Position numbers and translations under genes: made by a program
Shown: piece after piece, positions 15,169 through 24,159 of the stretch
Numbering within the stretch: the first letter of the stretch is position 1
How the letters are laid out: each line of letters begins with the position of its first letter
Notes under the pieces: generated by a model
The model's input: the letters and a program-made list of their open reading frames with translations, nothing else
Database searches by the model: none
Told to the model about the DNA's origin: nothing
Source of the DNA: Novosphingobium sp. SG751A
GTDB taxonomy: Bacteria > Pseudomonadota > Alphaproteobacteria > Sphingomonadales > Sphingomonadaceae
Assembly: GCF_013149295.1 (NCBI RefSeq)
Contig: NZ_JABGCB010000020.1
Coordinates: forward strand, 20,393 to 84,392
Length of the DNA: 64,000 nucleotides
Direction: 5' to 3'

Positions 15169-18069
15169 TTAGAACTTGAAGCGGACCCCCGCCGTAAAGG
15201 CACGGCCGATCATGTCATAGGTCGAGATATTGGTGGCCAGATTGACGCCCGGCGTGATGCCCGGAATGATCGGCGGGTCGGTGTCGAACAGGTTGTTGAC
15301 CGTGCCGAACACTTCGAAATAGCCGCCATTGCCATGGGGAATGCGCGCCCGCACCGAAAGGTCGGTGTAAACATAGGCAGGCACCGAACCACCCACAAAG
15401 TTCGACAGATTGGGCGCCGAAGCATTGAGGAAGCGGTTCATCGAGCCGATATATTGTTCGGCAATGTTGATGCCGATCGGCCCGATCGCGTAATCGACCG
15501 AGAGCGACCCGCGCCAGCGCGGATAAGACACAGGGTTCGAGCCCACCACATTGGCCCCGGCATAATGCACCACCGGCTGCCCTGCATAAAGCTGGGTGTC
15601 AAACTGGCCCAGATAGTTGGCATAGAGGCGGATGCCCAGCGCGCCCTTGCCCACCTGACGGCGATAGCTGGCGTCAATATCCACGCCCTGCGTTTTCAGA
15701 AACGAGATGTTCGATTCCGTGATCCGCACCATCGAGGGGAACGAGGTCGAATTGGGCCGCGAGATCAGCGCGCATTCGGGCGCCGTCCCGGCCGTGCCGC
15801 AGATGTTGAGGATCTGTTGCGCGGTCAGCGCGTCAATGGCGCCGGTCATGTCGATCTTGTAAAAGTCGACCGACATGCTGAAGCCCGGCAGGAAGCTGGG
15901 CGTGAACACGCCGCCGATGGTCAGCGTCTTGGCCACTTCGGGCTTGAGCTTGGGATTGCCGCCCGAAACGGTCGATGCGTTCTGGTTCAGCCCCGTGACC
16001 GGGTCCAGCACGATGCCGATGCCGCTGGTGTCGCCGCGATAGAGTTCATAGAGGTTGGGCGCGCGAATATCGCGCGAATAGGTGGCACGCAGCAGGAAGT
16101 CGCTGACCGGCTTCCATGTGCCGCCGGCCTTCCAGGTCGTCACCGTGCCCGAGGTCGAATAATCGGTCACGCGCACCGCGCCGTTGAGGCTGAGCTGCTG
16201 GGCCAGCGGAGCGTCCTTGAGCAGCGGCACCGCGATTTCGCCAAAGGCTTCCTTGACATCCATCGAGCCATTGGCCGTGCCCACATTGGTCAGCCAGTAA
16301 TAGAGCGAAGCCGACTGCACCCCGCGCAGGCCCGCGAAATAGGCCGCCTTCTTGGCCGCCGTGTCCAGGTTGGCCGGATCGGCATTACTGGTCAGGCCCA
16401 TCGTCTGCTTGCGGTATTCGCCGCCGATCACGACATCGACCGGGCCTGCGGGCAGGCTGAAGGGGCTGCCGCTGATGCTGGCGGTGATCGAGTCATGCTT
16501 GAAGCGGGCGCGATATTGCGAGGTGCCCGTGGCATAGGCATAGCCCGCCGGACTGGACACGGCCGGATTGCCCGCAAACAGGTTGATCGGCTGACACCCG
16601 GCATATTGCGCGGCCACCGTCGGATCGGTCAGCACGCGGCAGGTAGGCGTGCCGCCCACCGAGACGACATCGACCGCGGCAAAGAACTTCTTCCAGTCAA
16701 ACAGGCCCGACTGGGACATGTTATGGGTCGATTCCGAATGGGTGTAATCGGCCTTGACCTTCCACCCGCCGAATTTGCCCTCGATGCCCGAGGTCGATTG
16801 GATGAAATCGGTGGTTTCGCGCACGTTGGTCCGATTGTCGGAATAATAGGCTGCAATGCCCACCGAACCATTGGTCGCCACCGTCGAGGCCAGCGAGGCC
16901 GGGATATAGGGATTGCCCGCGTAAATCGTCGCGGTCGGACTGCCCTGAACCAGCGTGTTGGCCATCGCGTCATAGCCAATTTCGGTGCGCGAATAGATCA
17001 TCTGGGTATAGACGCTGAAATTGTCGCTGAAATCAAAGCTGAGGCGACCAAAGTTCTGATAGGTCTTGGAGGGCGCGATCGCGGTGGTGTGCGCCGGGAT
17101 CGTATAGCCATCACCGCCGACCTGGATGCCCGCGCTGCCCGTGGCGGTGCCGGTGTTGAAGGCCGAGACGGTGCCATCGGCATTCAGCTTGGTGCCCAGA
17201 GCCGTGGCGCCATTATACAGCTTGCCATAGGTCGAGGCCGAGGAAATCAGCACATTGCTGGCCAGCTTATACGGATTGAGCGAGCCGCCCGGCGAGCAGG
17301 CGGTGGCATCAGACGTGGTGTTGACGCAGCCCGGCGTCGATCCGACCCAGGCATAGCCGTTCTGGCCCGCCTTGCGCGCATCGCGATACATGCCGCCATT
17401 GTTGTAATATTCCGCGCTCAGCAGCAGATGGCCGCGATCGCCCGCGAATTTGGTGCCAAAGGCCAGACCGATGCGCTGGTTATTGTTGTCGCCGCGCTGA
17501 GACGTGCCCGCCTGAAGATTGCCCTTCAGGCCCACGAACTTCTTGTCGAGGACAAAGTTGACCACGCCCGCCACCGCGTCCGAGCCCCATGCCGCCGAAG
17601 CGCCGCCCGTCACCACATCCACGCGCTGAACCAGCAGGTTGGGGATGACGTTGGTGTCGATGGTGCCGATATATTCGGTGGGCACCACGCGCACGCCATC
17701 GACCATGATAAGGGTGCGCAGCGGCCCCTTGGGATTGGCCGTGGGCGTGCCCAGACCGCGCAGATTCAGGATATTGCCATGGATCGGAATGGCCGAGAAA
17801 TTGTTCGCCGACTTGCCCGGCCCCAGCGAGTTCTGGAAATTGGGCAGCTTGTTGAGCGCATCGGGAATATTGGTCGGCGTGGATTTGGCCAGTTCTTCGG
17901 CCGAGGCGACGGTTACCGGCGTCGGTGCGGTATAGCCATCGCGCACGATGCGCGTGGCGGTGACGATGATGTCGGCGGCTTTGGGTTCATCGGCGGCGCT
18001 GGCGGCCCCCGGAAACGCGGCGGCCAGCGCCGTCCCTGCCAACAATACGGACATGGTATGAATTCGCAT
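15169..18069 (-). CDS. TonB-dependent outer-membrane receptor
   Basis: The 966-residue protein has a signal peptide (SVLLAGTALAAAFPGAASA), a plug domain (ADIIVTATRIVRDGY, LRTLIMVDGVRVVP, RVDVVTGGASAAWGSDAVAG, VVNFVLDKKF) and a long 22-strand barrel ending in the C-terminal aromatic signature GVRFKF. The TonB-box-like segment DIIVTATR is present. This is the sphingomonad type of receptor used for diverse organic substrates rather than only siderophores. It has its own promoter and terminator and sits beside the MFS carrier, so it probably brings the island's substrate across the outer membrane (inference). Confidence 0.95.
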   Translation of the reverse strand: MRIHTMSVLLAGTALAAAFPGAASAADEPKAADIIVTATRIVRDGYTAPTPVTVASAEELAKSTPTNIPDALNKLPNFQNSLGPGKSANNFSAIPIHGNILNLRGLGTPTANPKGPLRTLIMVDGVRVVPTEYIGTIDTNVIPNLLVQRVDVVTGGASAAWGSDAVAGVVNFVLDKKFVGLKGNLQAGTSQRGDNNNQRIGLAFGTKFAGDRGHLLLSAEYYNNGGMYRDARKAGQNGYAWVGSTPGCVNTTSDATACSPGGSLNPYKLASNVLISSASTYGKLYNGATALGTKLNADGTVSAFNTGTATGSAGIQVGGDGYTIPAHTTAIAPSKTYQNFGRLSFDFSDNFSVYTQMIYSRTEIGYDAMANTLVQGSPTATIYAGNPYIPASLASTVATNGSVGIAAYYSDNRTNVRETTDFIQSTSGIEGKFGGWKVKADYTHSESTHNMSQSGLFDWKKFFAAVDVVSVGGTPTCRVLTDPTVAAQYAGCQPINLFAGNPAVSSPAGYAYATGTSQYRARFKHDSITASISGSPFSLPAGPVDVVIGGEYRKQTMGLTSNADPANLDTAAKKAAYFAGLRGVQSASLYYWLTNVGTANGSMDVKEAFGEIAVPLLKDAPLAQQLSLNGAVRVTDYSTSGTVTTWKAGGTWKPVSDFLLRATYSRDIRAPNLYELYRGDTSGIGIVLDPVTGLNQNASTVSGGNPKLKPEVAKTLTIGGVFTPSFLPGFSMSVDFYKIDMTGAIDALTAQQILNICGTAGTAPECALISRPNSTSFPSMVRITESNISFLKTQGVDIDASYRRQVGKGALGIRLYANYLGQFDTQLYAGQPVVHYAGANVVGSNPVSYPRWRGSLSVDYAIGPIGINIAEQYIGSMNRFLNASAPNLSNFVGGSVPAYVYTDLSVRARIPHGNGGYFEVFGTVNNLFDTDPPIIPGITPGVNLATNISTYDMIGRAFTAGVRFKF

Positions 18070-18130
18070 CCCAACCTCCCATAAAAGCCCGCGAAGTCCA
18101 ACGCTTCGCTTTTTGCCCTATGTTGCAGAA

Positions 18131-18159
18131 TTTGTAGGCCGGAGAATTTTGCCAGTCAA
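18131..18159 (-). promoter_or_regulatory. TonB receptor promoter
   Basis: On the minus strand TTGACT (18154-18159) and TACAAA (18131-18136) are 17 nt apart. GGGAGG precedes the gene start at 18069, leaving a leader of about 55 nt. The island palindrome lies directly upstream of the -35 element. Confidence 0.65.
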
Positions 18160-18181
18160 TGCAAATTTGCATCCCTATGCA
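18160..18181. promoter_or_regulatory. Island palindrome, site 3 (TonB receptor)
   Basis: TGCAT-CCCT-ATGCA (18168-18181) is a perfect 5-bp-arm palindrome with 4-nt spacer, overlapping a second palindrome TGCAAATTTGCA (18160-18171). Both abut the -35 hexamer from upstream, a position compatible with activation or with looping repression. Confidence 0.6.
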
Positions 18182-18261
18182 TAATCTTCGAGGCTGACGG
18201 ATAAATATCACATCGCGCGCCAGCCCCATGAAATCGGCAGATTTTTACGCGTCCTTGGACC

Positions 18262-19587
18262 TTACCCCGCCCGCGCGGCCAGCAAACGACGCACCCCGGC
18301 GCAGCCATGGGCAAAAAATCCCGCCGCAAGAATCAGTCCTGCCACCACCAGAGCCACCATCGAAAGCCCGACTTTAGCCGGATCGCCCAATACTTTGTCG
18401 GTAACAAAGCCGACAAGAAATGTGCCCAGCGCCATGCCGATCAGCCCGGTCATCAGCACGAAGATCGCCGTCACCCGCCCGCGCAAGGCCGTGGGCGTGA
18501 CAAGCTGCACCGATGCAGGCCCCATTGAGGAGGTCGAATGGATGCAGGTCATATAAAGGCCGAACAGCACGACCGTGGCATAGGGATTGCTGACCAGATA
18601 GGCCGCCACCGCCAGCGGCCCGGCCAGCGCCAGCGTGATCAGGCACCAGCGCAGATGCGCATCGCGATAGCCGGAATTATACAGCCGATCCACCACCCAG
18701 CCATGCACCGGCAGGCTGAGCGCGGCCAGCAATTGCGCCAAACCCATCGCCAGCCCGATCTGGCCCGGTTTCCAGCCATGGACGCGGGTCAGGAAGGTCG
18801 GGCTCCAGATCTGCAGCGCGATGGTGACGGTGTAGACAAAACCGATGCCAAAGATGATCCCGCTGAAACAGCGCGGATAGGTCATGATGAAACGCCACGC
18901 CTCGCGGTAGCCTTCGAGCGCAGAGACAGCGGCCTGCTGGCGGCGGCGCGGTTCGGGGAAGAGGAAGACGAGAAAGGCAAAACCCATGCCCGGAATGCCG
19001 GTGATGACAAAGGCCTGCTGCCACGGGGCGAAATGGCCCATCAATGGCCAATGCGAAATGCCGCCTTCCAGCACAAAGCCGACCAGCGGCCCGCCCAGCA
19101 AGAAGACGATGCCCGCCCCCATCACCCCGCCCATGACGAAGACCGCCATGGCCAAAGACAGGCGCGAAGCCGGGAAGCTGTCACCGATAATCGAATAGGC
19201 GCCGGTCGTATAACCCGCCTCACCCGCACCGACGAGGGCGCGCGCGGCCATCAACATGGCAAAAGCCCCGGCAAAGCCGCAGGCCCCCGCCCCCGCGCTC
19301 CACAACAGGATGCAGAAGAACAGCACCCAGCGGCGGCTGTATCGGTCGAGCATCAGCCCCACCGGAATGGCGCAGAGGCAATAGAAGACCGCAAAGGCCG
19401 GACCCTGCAACAGGCTGAATTGCGTGTCGGACAGGTGCAGGCCCTGTTTGATCGGTTCGACCATCAGCGCCATCAGATAGCGATCAGCGAGCGAACGGAT
19501 ATAAAGCACGAAAAGGATCGCCACCGTCAGCCAAGCCATGGGCGCGCGCGGATAGATCGGGCCTTCGGCCACATTTGGATCGGACAC
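18262..19587 (-). CDS. MFS transporter A
   Basis: The 441-residue protein has about 12 hydrophobic spans, beginning MAWLTVAILFVLYIRSLADRYLM, with the MFS loop signature between helices 2 and 3 (GLMLDRYSRRWVL) and a second copy in the C-terminal half. The start is GTG at 19587, chosen because GGGAGAG lies 5 nt upstream; a TTG 18 codons earlier would overlap the island palindrome. It belongs to the same subfamily as the second MFS gene at 45007 (shared LF..Y.QSW/RSLADR..L opening). It likely imports an acid across the inner membrane for the CoA pathway. Confidence 0.9.
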   Translation of the reverse strand: MSDPNVAEGPIYPRAPMAWLTVAILFVLYIRSLADRYLMALMVEPIKQGLHLSDTQFSLLQGPAFAVFYCLCAIPVGLMLDRYSRRWVLFFCILLWSAGAGACGFAGAFAMLMAARALVGAGEAGYTTGAYSIIGDSFPASRLSLAMAVFVMGGVMGAGIVFLLGGPLVGFVLEGGISHWPLMGHFAPWQQAFVITGIPGMGFAFLVFLFPEPRRRQQAAVSALEGYREAWRFIMTYPRCFSGIIFGIGFVYTVTIALQIWSPTFLTRVHGWKPGQIGLAMGLAQLLAALSLPVHGWVVDRLYNSGYRDAHLRWCLITLALAGPLAVAAYLVSNPYATVVLFGLYMTCIHSTSSMGPASVQLVTPTALRGRVTAIFVLMTGLIGMALGTFLVGFVTDKVLGDPAKVGLSMVALVVAGLILAAGFFAHGCAGVRRLLAARAG

Positions 19588-19626
19588 GAAAACTCTCCCA
19601 TGAGGCCTTATTAACGGCGCAATAAA

Positions 19627-19640
19627 TGCACCTTCGTGCA
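19627..19640. promoter_or_regulatory. Island palindrome, site 4 (MFS transporter A)
   Basis: TGCAC-CTTC-GTGCA is a perfect copy. On the minus strand it begins 12 nt after a TTGACC hexamer, so it covers the -10 region of the transporter promoter, about 40 nt before the GTG start. The second quinoprotein gene shows exactly the same geometry. Confidence 0.7.
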
Positions 19641-19671
19641 ATTTTTGGATGAGGTCAACTTTTAACGCAGA

Positions 19672-20466
19672 TCAACGACCGCGAAACTGCGGGCTGCGTT
19701 TTTGGCGAAAGGCGCTGACGCCCTCGCGGTAATCCTGCGTATGGCCAAGGCGGCGCTGGCCATCGCGCTCGATGTCGAGTTGGGCGTCCAGATCGCGCGA
19801 CCAGCTGCCGCGAATCGCGTTGCGCGCGGCCATGATCCCCTGCGTGGGCCCGGCGGCCAGCGAAGTGACCAGCGCCTCGACGCTTTCGATGAAATCCTCA
19901 TCGGGCGCGCATTGCCAGATCATGCCCCATTCCTGCGCGCGGGCGGCGCTGATGCGCTCGCCCGTCATCGCCATGCCCAGCGCGCGGGGCTGGCCGATCA
20001 GGCGGGGCAGCAGCCAGCTGATCCCACAATCGGGCATCAGGCCGATCTTGGCAAAGGAGAGGATGAAGCTGGACGATTGGGCGGCGATCACCACATCGGC
20101 CATCAGCGCCAAAGCCGCCCCGGCCCCCGCCGCCACGCCATTGACCGCGCAGACCAGCGGCGCCGGCAACCGCGCCAGACGCCGGATCAGCGGATTATAG
20201 CGCAGCTCAATGCTCTCCCCCAGATCGAGCGGCCCTTCCTGCTCGACCGGCCTTTCGCCCAGATCCTGCCCCGCGCAAAAGCCGCGCCCCGCCCCGGTCA
20301 GCAGGATCACGCGCAGGTCCGCGCTGGCTTCGATTTCGTCGAGGATTTCGTTCAGCCTGCGATGCATGCCTACGGTGATCGCGTTCAACTGATCCGGACG
20401 GTTGAGAACGATGCGCGCCACGCCATCCTCAAGAGCAAACAGCACGCAGGTTTGGGAATCGTTCAT
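19672..20466 (-). CDS. Enoyl-CoA hydratase/isomerase, PaaG-like
   Basis: The 264-residue crotonase has oxyanion-hole segments GRGFCAGQDL and AVNGVAAGAGAALALMADVV and the catalytic-loop region FAKIGLMPDCGISWLLPRLIG. The Asp in MPDCG in place of a second Glu is typical of PaaG-like isomerases (epoxyphenylacetyl-CoA isomerase family), so isomerisation of a ring or double bond is as likely as hydration. It is divergent from the large acyl-CoA dehydrogenase operon across a 349-nt regulatory gap that holds two island palindromes. Confidence 0.9.
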   Translation of the reverse strand: MNDSQTCVLFALEDGVARIVLNRPDQLNAITVGMHRRLNEILDEIEASADLRVILLTGAGRGFCAGQDLGERPVEQEGPLDLGESIELRYNPLIRRLARLPAPLVCAVNGVAAGAGAALALMADVVIAAQSSSFILSFAKIGLMPDCGISWLLPRLIGQPRALGMAMTGERISAARAQEWGMIWQCAPDEDFIESVEALVTSLAAGPTQGIMAARNAIRGSWSRDLDAQLDIERDGQRRLGHTQDYREGVSAFRQKRSPQFRGR

Positions 20467-20521
20467 GAGGGCAGCCTCGTTGGAATCGGGCGCATGCGAT
20501 CATGCTGCACCGCATAAAAAT

Positions 20522-20535
20522 TGCACTGCGGTACA
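20522..20535. promoter_or_regulatory. Island palindrome, site 5 (crotonase/dehydrogenase divergent region)
   Basis: TGCAC-TGCG-GTACA matches the pattern with one change (GTACA for GTGCA). On the minus strand it lies in the space between a TTGACG -35 and the expected -10 of the crotonase promoter. A half-site TGCACCGCA precedes it. Confidence 0.6.
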
Positions 20536-20707
20536 GTTACGTCAATTCCAGAGCCTGTCAATCGATGGGATGCGACGCTCATATATATCACTTATTTTCA
20601 GTCATATATCTAATTTTTTGCACGACAACTCCGCCACCAAACCTTACCAAAAGCGCAGATTTCGCTCCGATACATCATGAAAATTTTATCTCAATTCTGC
20701 TCTATGA

Positions 20708-20721
20708 TGCAAAATATTGCT
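20708..20721. promoter_or_regulatory. Island palindrome, site 6 (dehydrogenase operon)
   Basis: TGCAA-AATA-TTGCT is a dyad of the same length and spacing with one mismatch, about 95 nt upstream of the dehydrogenase start. A similar TGCAAAATAT string occurs at about 29632 before the CoA-transferase operon. Confidence 0.45.
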
Positions 20722-20815
20722 GGCCTAGCGTCTCCGCATCGCTTACACATCACCATCGAAGCAGAGCCGGTCGCAACCGGCCTTGACGACAGACACACAA
20801 CAAGAACCGGGCGGG

Positions 20816-21985
20816 ATGATGGAAGACCAGCAATTCAGACAGGAGGTCCGCGATTGGCTATCCGCCAACTTCCCGCCGGCGCTGACAGGCGTGAACGGGC
20901 TGATCTTTCAGGGTGATGCCCATGCCGCCGCCGCCAGCAAGGATTTTCAGGTCTGGCGCAAGGCGATGGCCGACAAAGGCTGGGGCACGCCGACATGGGA
21001 CAAAGCCTATGGCGGGGCCGGGCTTTCGACGGCACAAGCCAAGATTATCGCGCAGGAATTATCCGCCATCGGCGCGTTCAACCCGATCCGCTCCTACGGC
21101 ACGATGATGCTGGGCCCCACGCTGCTGGAATTCGGGACCGAGGAACAGCGGCTGCAACATCTGCCCCGCATTTCCACCCATGAACTGCGCTGGTGTCAGG
21201 GCTTTTCCGAGCCGGGCGCGGGGTCCGACCTTGCCTCGCTGCAAATGAAATGCGTCGATGCGGGCGATCACTGGGTGGTCTCGGGCCAGAAGATCTGGAC
21301 ATCCGGCGCAGATCAGGCCGACTGGTGCTTTGCCCTTGTGCGCACCGACACCAGCGTCAAACATGGCGGCATCAGCTTTCTTCTGATCGACATGACATCG
21401 CCCGGCGTCGAGGCGCGCCCGATTGTCCTCATCAGCGGATCGACCCATTTCTGCGAAGTGTTCTTCAACGATGTGAAAGTGCCCAAGGGCAATCTGGTCG
21501 GCGCGGTCAATCAGGGCTGGAACATCGCCAAGCGCCTGCTGCAATTTGAACGCTCCAGCCTGTCGGAGGTCAAAACGGATGTCACCCCGCTGGCCCCCAT
21601 CGCCCATGCGATGCTGGGCACGGATGCGGAGGGGCGGATTGCCGATGCGGATGCACGCGCGCGCATTGTCCATAATGCCATGCGCCATGCGGCTTACCTG
21701 CAAACCGTGCGCCGGTTTAACGAAGAGGCCCGCAACGGCGGCCCCGGCAATGGCGTCTCGACGCTGAAGAACCTGTGGTCGGGCATTGTTCAGCGCCGCG
21801 CGGAATTGCTGGTCGAGGTGCTGGGGGCCGATGGCCTCGGCTGGTCGGGCAATGCCTATCCGGCGGACGCGCGCGAAGCCACCCGCGCGCTGCTGCACTC
21901 CAAGGCCTTCTCGATCTATGGCGGAAGCTACGAAATCCAGAACAACATCACGGCCAAGCGATCGCTCGGCCTGCCGGATCGCTGA
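20816..21985 (+). CDS. Acyl-CoA dehydrogenase, alpha-type subunit of a probable heteromer
   Basis: The 389-residue protein carries the FAD-binding patterns WCQGFSEPGAGSDLASL and VSGQKIWTSGADQADW and ends FSIYGGSYEIQNNITAKRSLGLP, the form found in heteromeric alpha2beta2 acyl-CoA dehydrogenases of steroid catabolism such as FadE29-like subunits. The second, degenerate dehydrogenase gene follows after 14 nt, as expected for such pairs. Tandem ATGs at 20816 and 20819 are both possible starts; no strong Shine-Dalgarno distinguishes them. It would desaturate a bulky acyl-CoA. First gene of the operon 20816-28593. Confidence 0.9.
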   Translation: MMEDQQFRQEVRDWLSANFPPALTGVNGLIFQGDAHAAAASKDFQVWRKAMADKGWGTPTWDKAYGGAGLSTAQAKIIAQELSAIGAFNPIRSYGTMMLGPTLLEFGTEEQRLQHLPRISTHELRWCQGFSEPGAGSDLASLQMKCVDAGDHWVVSGQKIWTSGADQADWCFALVRTDTSVKHGGISFLLIDMTSPGVEARPIVLISGSTHFCEVFFNDVKVPKGNLVGAVNQGWNIAKRLLQFERSSLSEVKTDVTPLAPIAHAMLGTDAEGRIADADARARIVHNAMRHAAYLQTVRRFNEEARNGGPGNGVSTLKNLWSGIVQRRAELLVEVLGADGLGWSGNAYPADAREATRALLHSKAFSIYGGSYEIQNNITAKRSLGLPDR

Positions 21986-21999
21986 GGGAGAGACGCGCG

Positions 22000-23127
22000 A
22001 TGGCCGTGTTGAATGAAGAACAGACCATGCTGAAAGACATGGTGTCGCAATGGGTCCGCGACCAGATGCCGGTGAGCGTGGCGCGCGGATTGTATGACCA
22101 CAGCGGCGGCGGGCGGCGGGATGCCATCACCGGCTTTGACAAGGACGCCTATGCCGAGATCGCCGCGATGGGCTGGAGCGGCATCCTCGCCCCCGAAGCG
22201 CATGGCGGCAGCGATTTCGGCGCTTTCAGCCTCGGTTTCGTGCTGGAGGAACTGGCGCGCACGCTCTCGCCTCTGCCCTTGCTGAGCAGCGCAATGATCG
22301 CAGTCAGCGCGCTGCGCCTTGGCGGAAATGCTGCGCAGCAAAGCGCATGGCTGACCGGTCTGGCCGATGGCTCGATCATCGGCACGCTGGCGGTGGACGA
22401 AGGAGCGCATCATGCGCCCCATGCCCTCAGTCTGTCAGCCGCACGAGTCGAAAATGGCTGGCGTCTGGATGGGATCAAGCGCCCGGTGGCTGATGGCATG
22501 GGCGCGGGCCTGTTCATCGTGGCCGCCCGCGGGGATGATGGCGCGACGCTGCTCCTAGTGCCTGCCGATACCGCAGGCCTGACCCGCGAACCGCTCGATC
22601 AGATCGACGCGCGCCGTCCGGCGATGCTGCGCTTTGACGGCGTGGTGCTGGGCGATGACGCCATGCTGGGCCAAGGCGAGCCTCTGCTTTCTGCCATTCT
22701 CGACCGCGCCTATGTGGGGCAAGCCGCCGAATTGCTCGGCCTTGCAACGCAGGCGTTTGAAACAACGCTGGACTATCTCAAAACCCGCGTCCAGTTCGGC
22801 CAATTGATCGGATCGTTTCAGGCGCTGCAACATCGCGCCTCGGACATGTTCGGCGAATTGCAGCTCACCCGCTCGGCGGTCGAGGCGGCGCTGGCGGCGA
22901 TTGACGCCGACGATCCGCAACTGCCCTCGCTCGCCTCGCTGGCCAAGGCGATGGCCAATGAAACCGCCCATCGCATCACTTGCGAAATGGTGCAGTTGCA
23001 CGGCGGCATCGGCATGACGCATGAGCATGACGCGGGCCTCTATCTCAAACGGTCCCGCGTGGCCGAACAGGCCTATGGCTCCTCCTCTTTTCACCGCGAA
23101 CGCTGGGCGCGCCTCAACGGATATTGA
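22000..23127 (+). CDS. Acyl-CoA dehydrogenase, beta-type partner subunit
   Basis: The 375-residue protein has the dehydrogenase fold (MGWSGILAPEAHGGSDFGA, LDYLKTRVQFGQLIGSFQALQHRASDM, QLHGGIGMTHEHDAGLYLKR) but lacks the usual EPGAGSD and YEGT motifs, as in FadE28-like partner subunits. GAGGGAGAG lies upstream of the ATG. Gene order alpha then beta with a 14-nt gap supports a joint heteromer; alone it is likely inactive (inference). Its middle FAD-contact region is replaced by a segment around DGIKRPVADGMGAGL. Confidence 0.88.
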   Translation: MAVLNEEQTMLKDMVSQWVRDQMPVSVARGLYDHSGGGRRDAITGFDKDAYAEIAAMGWSGILAPEAHGGSDFGAFSLGFVLEELARTLSPLPLLSSAMIAVSALRLGGNAAQQSAWLTGLADGSIIGTLAVDEGAHHAPHALSLSAARVENGWRLDGIKRPVADGMGAGLFIVAARGDDGATLLLVPADTAGLTREPLDQIDARRPAMLRFDGVVLGDDAMLGQGEPLLSAILDRAYVGQAAELLGLATQAFETTLDYLKTRVQFGQLIGSFQALQHRASDMFGELQLTRSAVEAALAAIDADDPQLPSLASLAKAMANETAHRITCEMVQLHGGIGMTHEHDAGLYLKRSRVAEQAYGSSSFHRERWARLNGY

Positions 23128-23130
23128 ACG

Positions 23131-24159
23131 ATGCAATCGCGAGAGATTCACCTCATCCGCCGACCCGTTGGAGCGCCGGTGGCCCAGGATTTTGCACTTG
23201 TCGCGCGCGATGTGCCGCCCCCCGGCCCCGGCGAGGTGCAGGTACGCAACCTGTTCATGGCGGTCGATCCGGCCATGCGCGGGCGGATGAGCGATGCACC
23301 CAGCTATGTCCCGCCCTTTGCGCTGGACGCGCCGATGGAGGGGCCCGCGATCGGTGAGGTGATCACCTCGAACCATCCCGATTTCAAACCCGGCGATCTG
23401 ATCTTCTCCCGCCTCGGCTGGCGCGAGGTGTTCAACGCCCCCGCCGCCGCGCTGGAGCATCGTGACCGCGATGCCCTGCCGCCCTCGGCCTATCTGGGCT
23501 TTGCCGGATCGACCGGGCTGACCGCCTATGCCGGTCTGATCCGCATTGCGGGTCTGCGCGAAGGCGATGTGGTGTTTGTTTCGGCAGCCTCGGGTGCGGT
23601 AGGCTCTATCGCCTGTCAGATCGCGCGGATCAAGGGCTGCAAGGTCATTGGTGCTGCGGGCGGGGCACGCAAGAAGGCGTTTCTGCTCGACACGGTGGGG
23701 GTCGATGCGGCGATTGATTACAAGGCCGAACCCAATCTGACCAAGGCTCTCGCCCGCGAGGTCAAAGCCTTGAGCGCCAAGGGCATTGACGTCAATTTCG
23801 AGAATGTCGGAGGCGATCATCTTCAGGCCGCGCTGGCGCTGGCCAACAAATTCGCCCGCTTCGCCATCTGCGGCATGATCTCGCAATATAATGTCACCGA
23901 TGCGCCCGTGGTCCCGAAAAACCTGACCATGCTGATGACCAAGAGCATCCGCATGGAAGGCTTCATCGTGCTGGATCACAAGGATCTGGAGCCGCAATTC
24001 ATGGCCGACATGATAGCTTGGCGCAAGGCGGGCCTGATCCGTCAGGCCGAGACGGTGCATGAAGGCATCGAAAACGCGCTGACCGCCTTCAACGGTCTGT
24101 TCAGCGGCGACAATCTGGGCCGTACCTTGGTCAAGCTGGGGGATGCAGGCGATGTATGA
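23131..24159 (+). CDS. NADPH-dependent enone reductase (MDR superfamily, prostaglandin reductase-like)
   Basis: The 342-residue zinc-free MDR enzyme has MAVDPAMRGRM, PMEGPAIGEVI, GSTGLTAYAGLIRIAGLREGDVVFVSAASGAVGSIACQ (its first part being the nucleotide-binding loop AASGAVGS) and FENVGGDHLQAAL. This is the curcumin/prostaglandin reductase type, which reduces alpha,beta-unsaturated ketones or enoyl groups. It starts 3 nt after the beta dehydrogenase and overlaps the next gene, so it acts in the same CoA or ketone pathway. Confidence 0.9.
   Translation: MQSREIHLIRRPVGAPVAQDFALVARDVPPPGPGEVQVRNLFMAVDPAMRGRMSDAPSYVPPFALDAPMEGPAIGEVITSNHPDFKPGDLIFSRLGWREVFNAPAAALEHRDRDALPPSAYLGFAGSTGLTAYAGLIRIAGLREGDVVFVSAASGAVGSIACQIARIKGCKVIGAAGGARKKAFLLDTVGVDAAIDYKAEPNLTKALAREVKALSAKGIDVNFENVGGDHLQAALALANKFARFAICGMISQYNVTDAPVVPKNLTMLMTKSIRMEGFIVLDHKDLEPQFMADMIAWRKAGLIRQAETVHEGIENALTAFNGLFSGDNLGRTLVKLGDAGDV

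Larger units (their letters stand above)
20467..20815. other. Divergent regulatory region, no gene
   Basis: This 349-nt spacer between the minus-strand crotonase and the plus-strand dehydrogenase operon is much more AT-rich than its surroundings. Frames through it start in unlikely positions and encode no recognisable protein. It holds two island palindromes (20522 and 20708). On the minus strand TTGACG lies 4 nt before the first of them, giving a candidate crotonase promoter. Confidence 0.6.

Noticed and set aside
14524..18084. Very long open frame (about 1186 codons) on the plus strand opposite the TonB receptor
   Set aside because: It is antisense to a well-defined receptor gene, has Arg/Ala/Gly-rich low-complexity content and no recognisable domain. 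Long antisense frames are expected in GC-rich DNA.
20402..20680. Possible small plus-strand gene in the divergent regulatory gap
   Set aside because: It begins inside the crotonase gene, has no ribosome-binding site and spans the AT-rich region with operator-like dyads; the predicted peptide has no family features.
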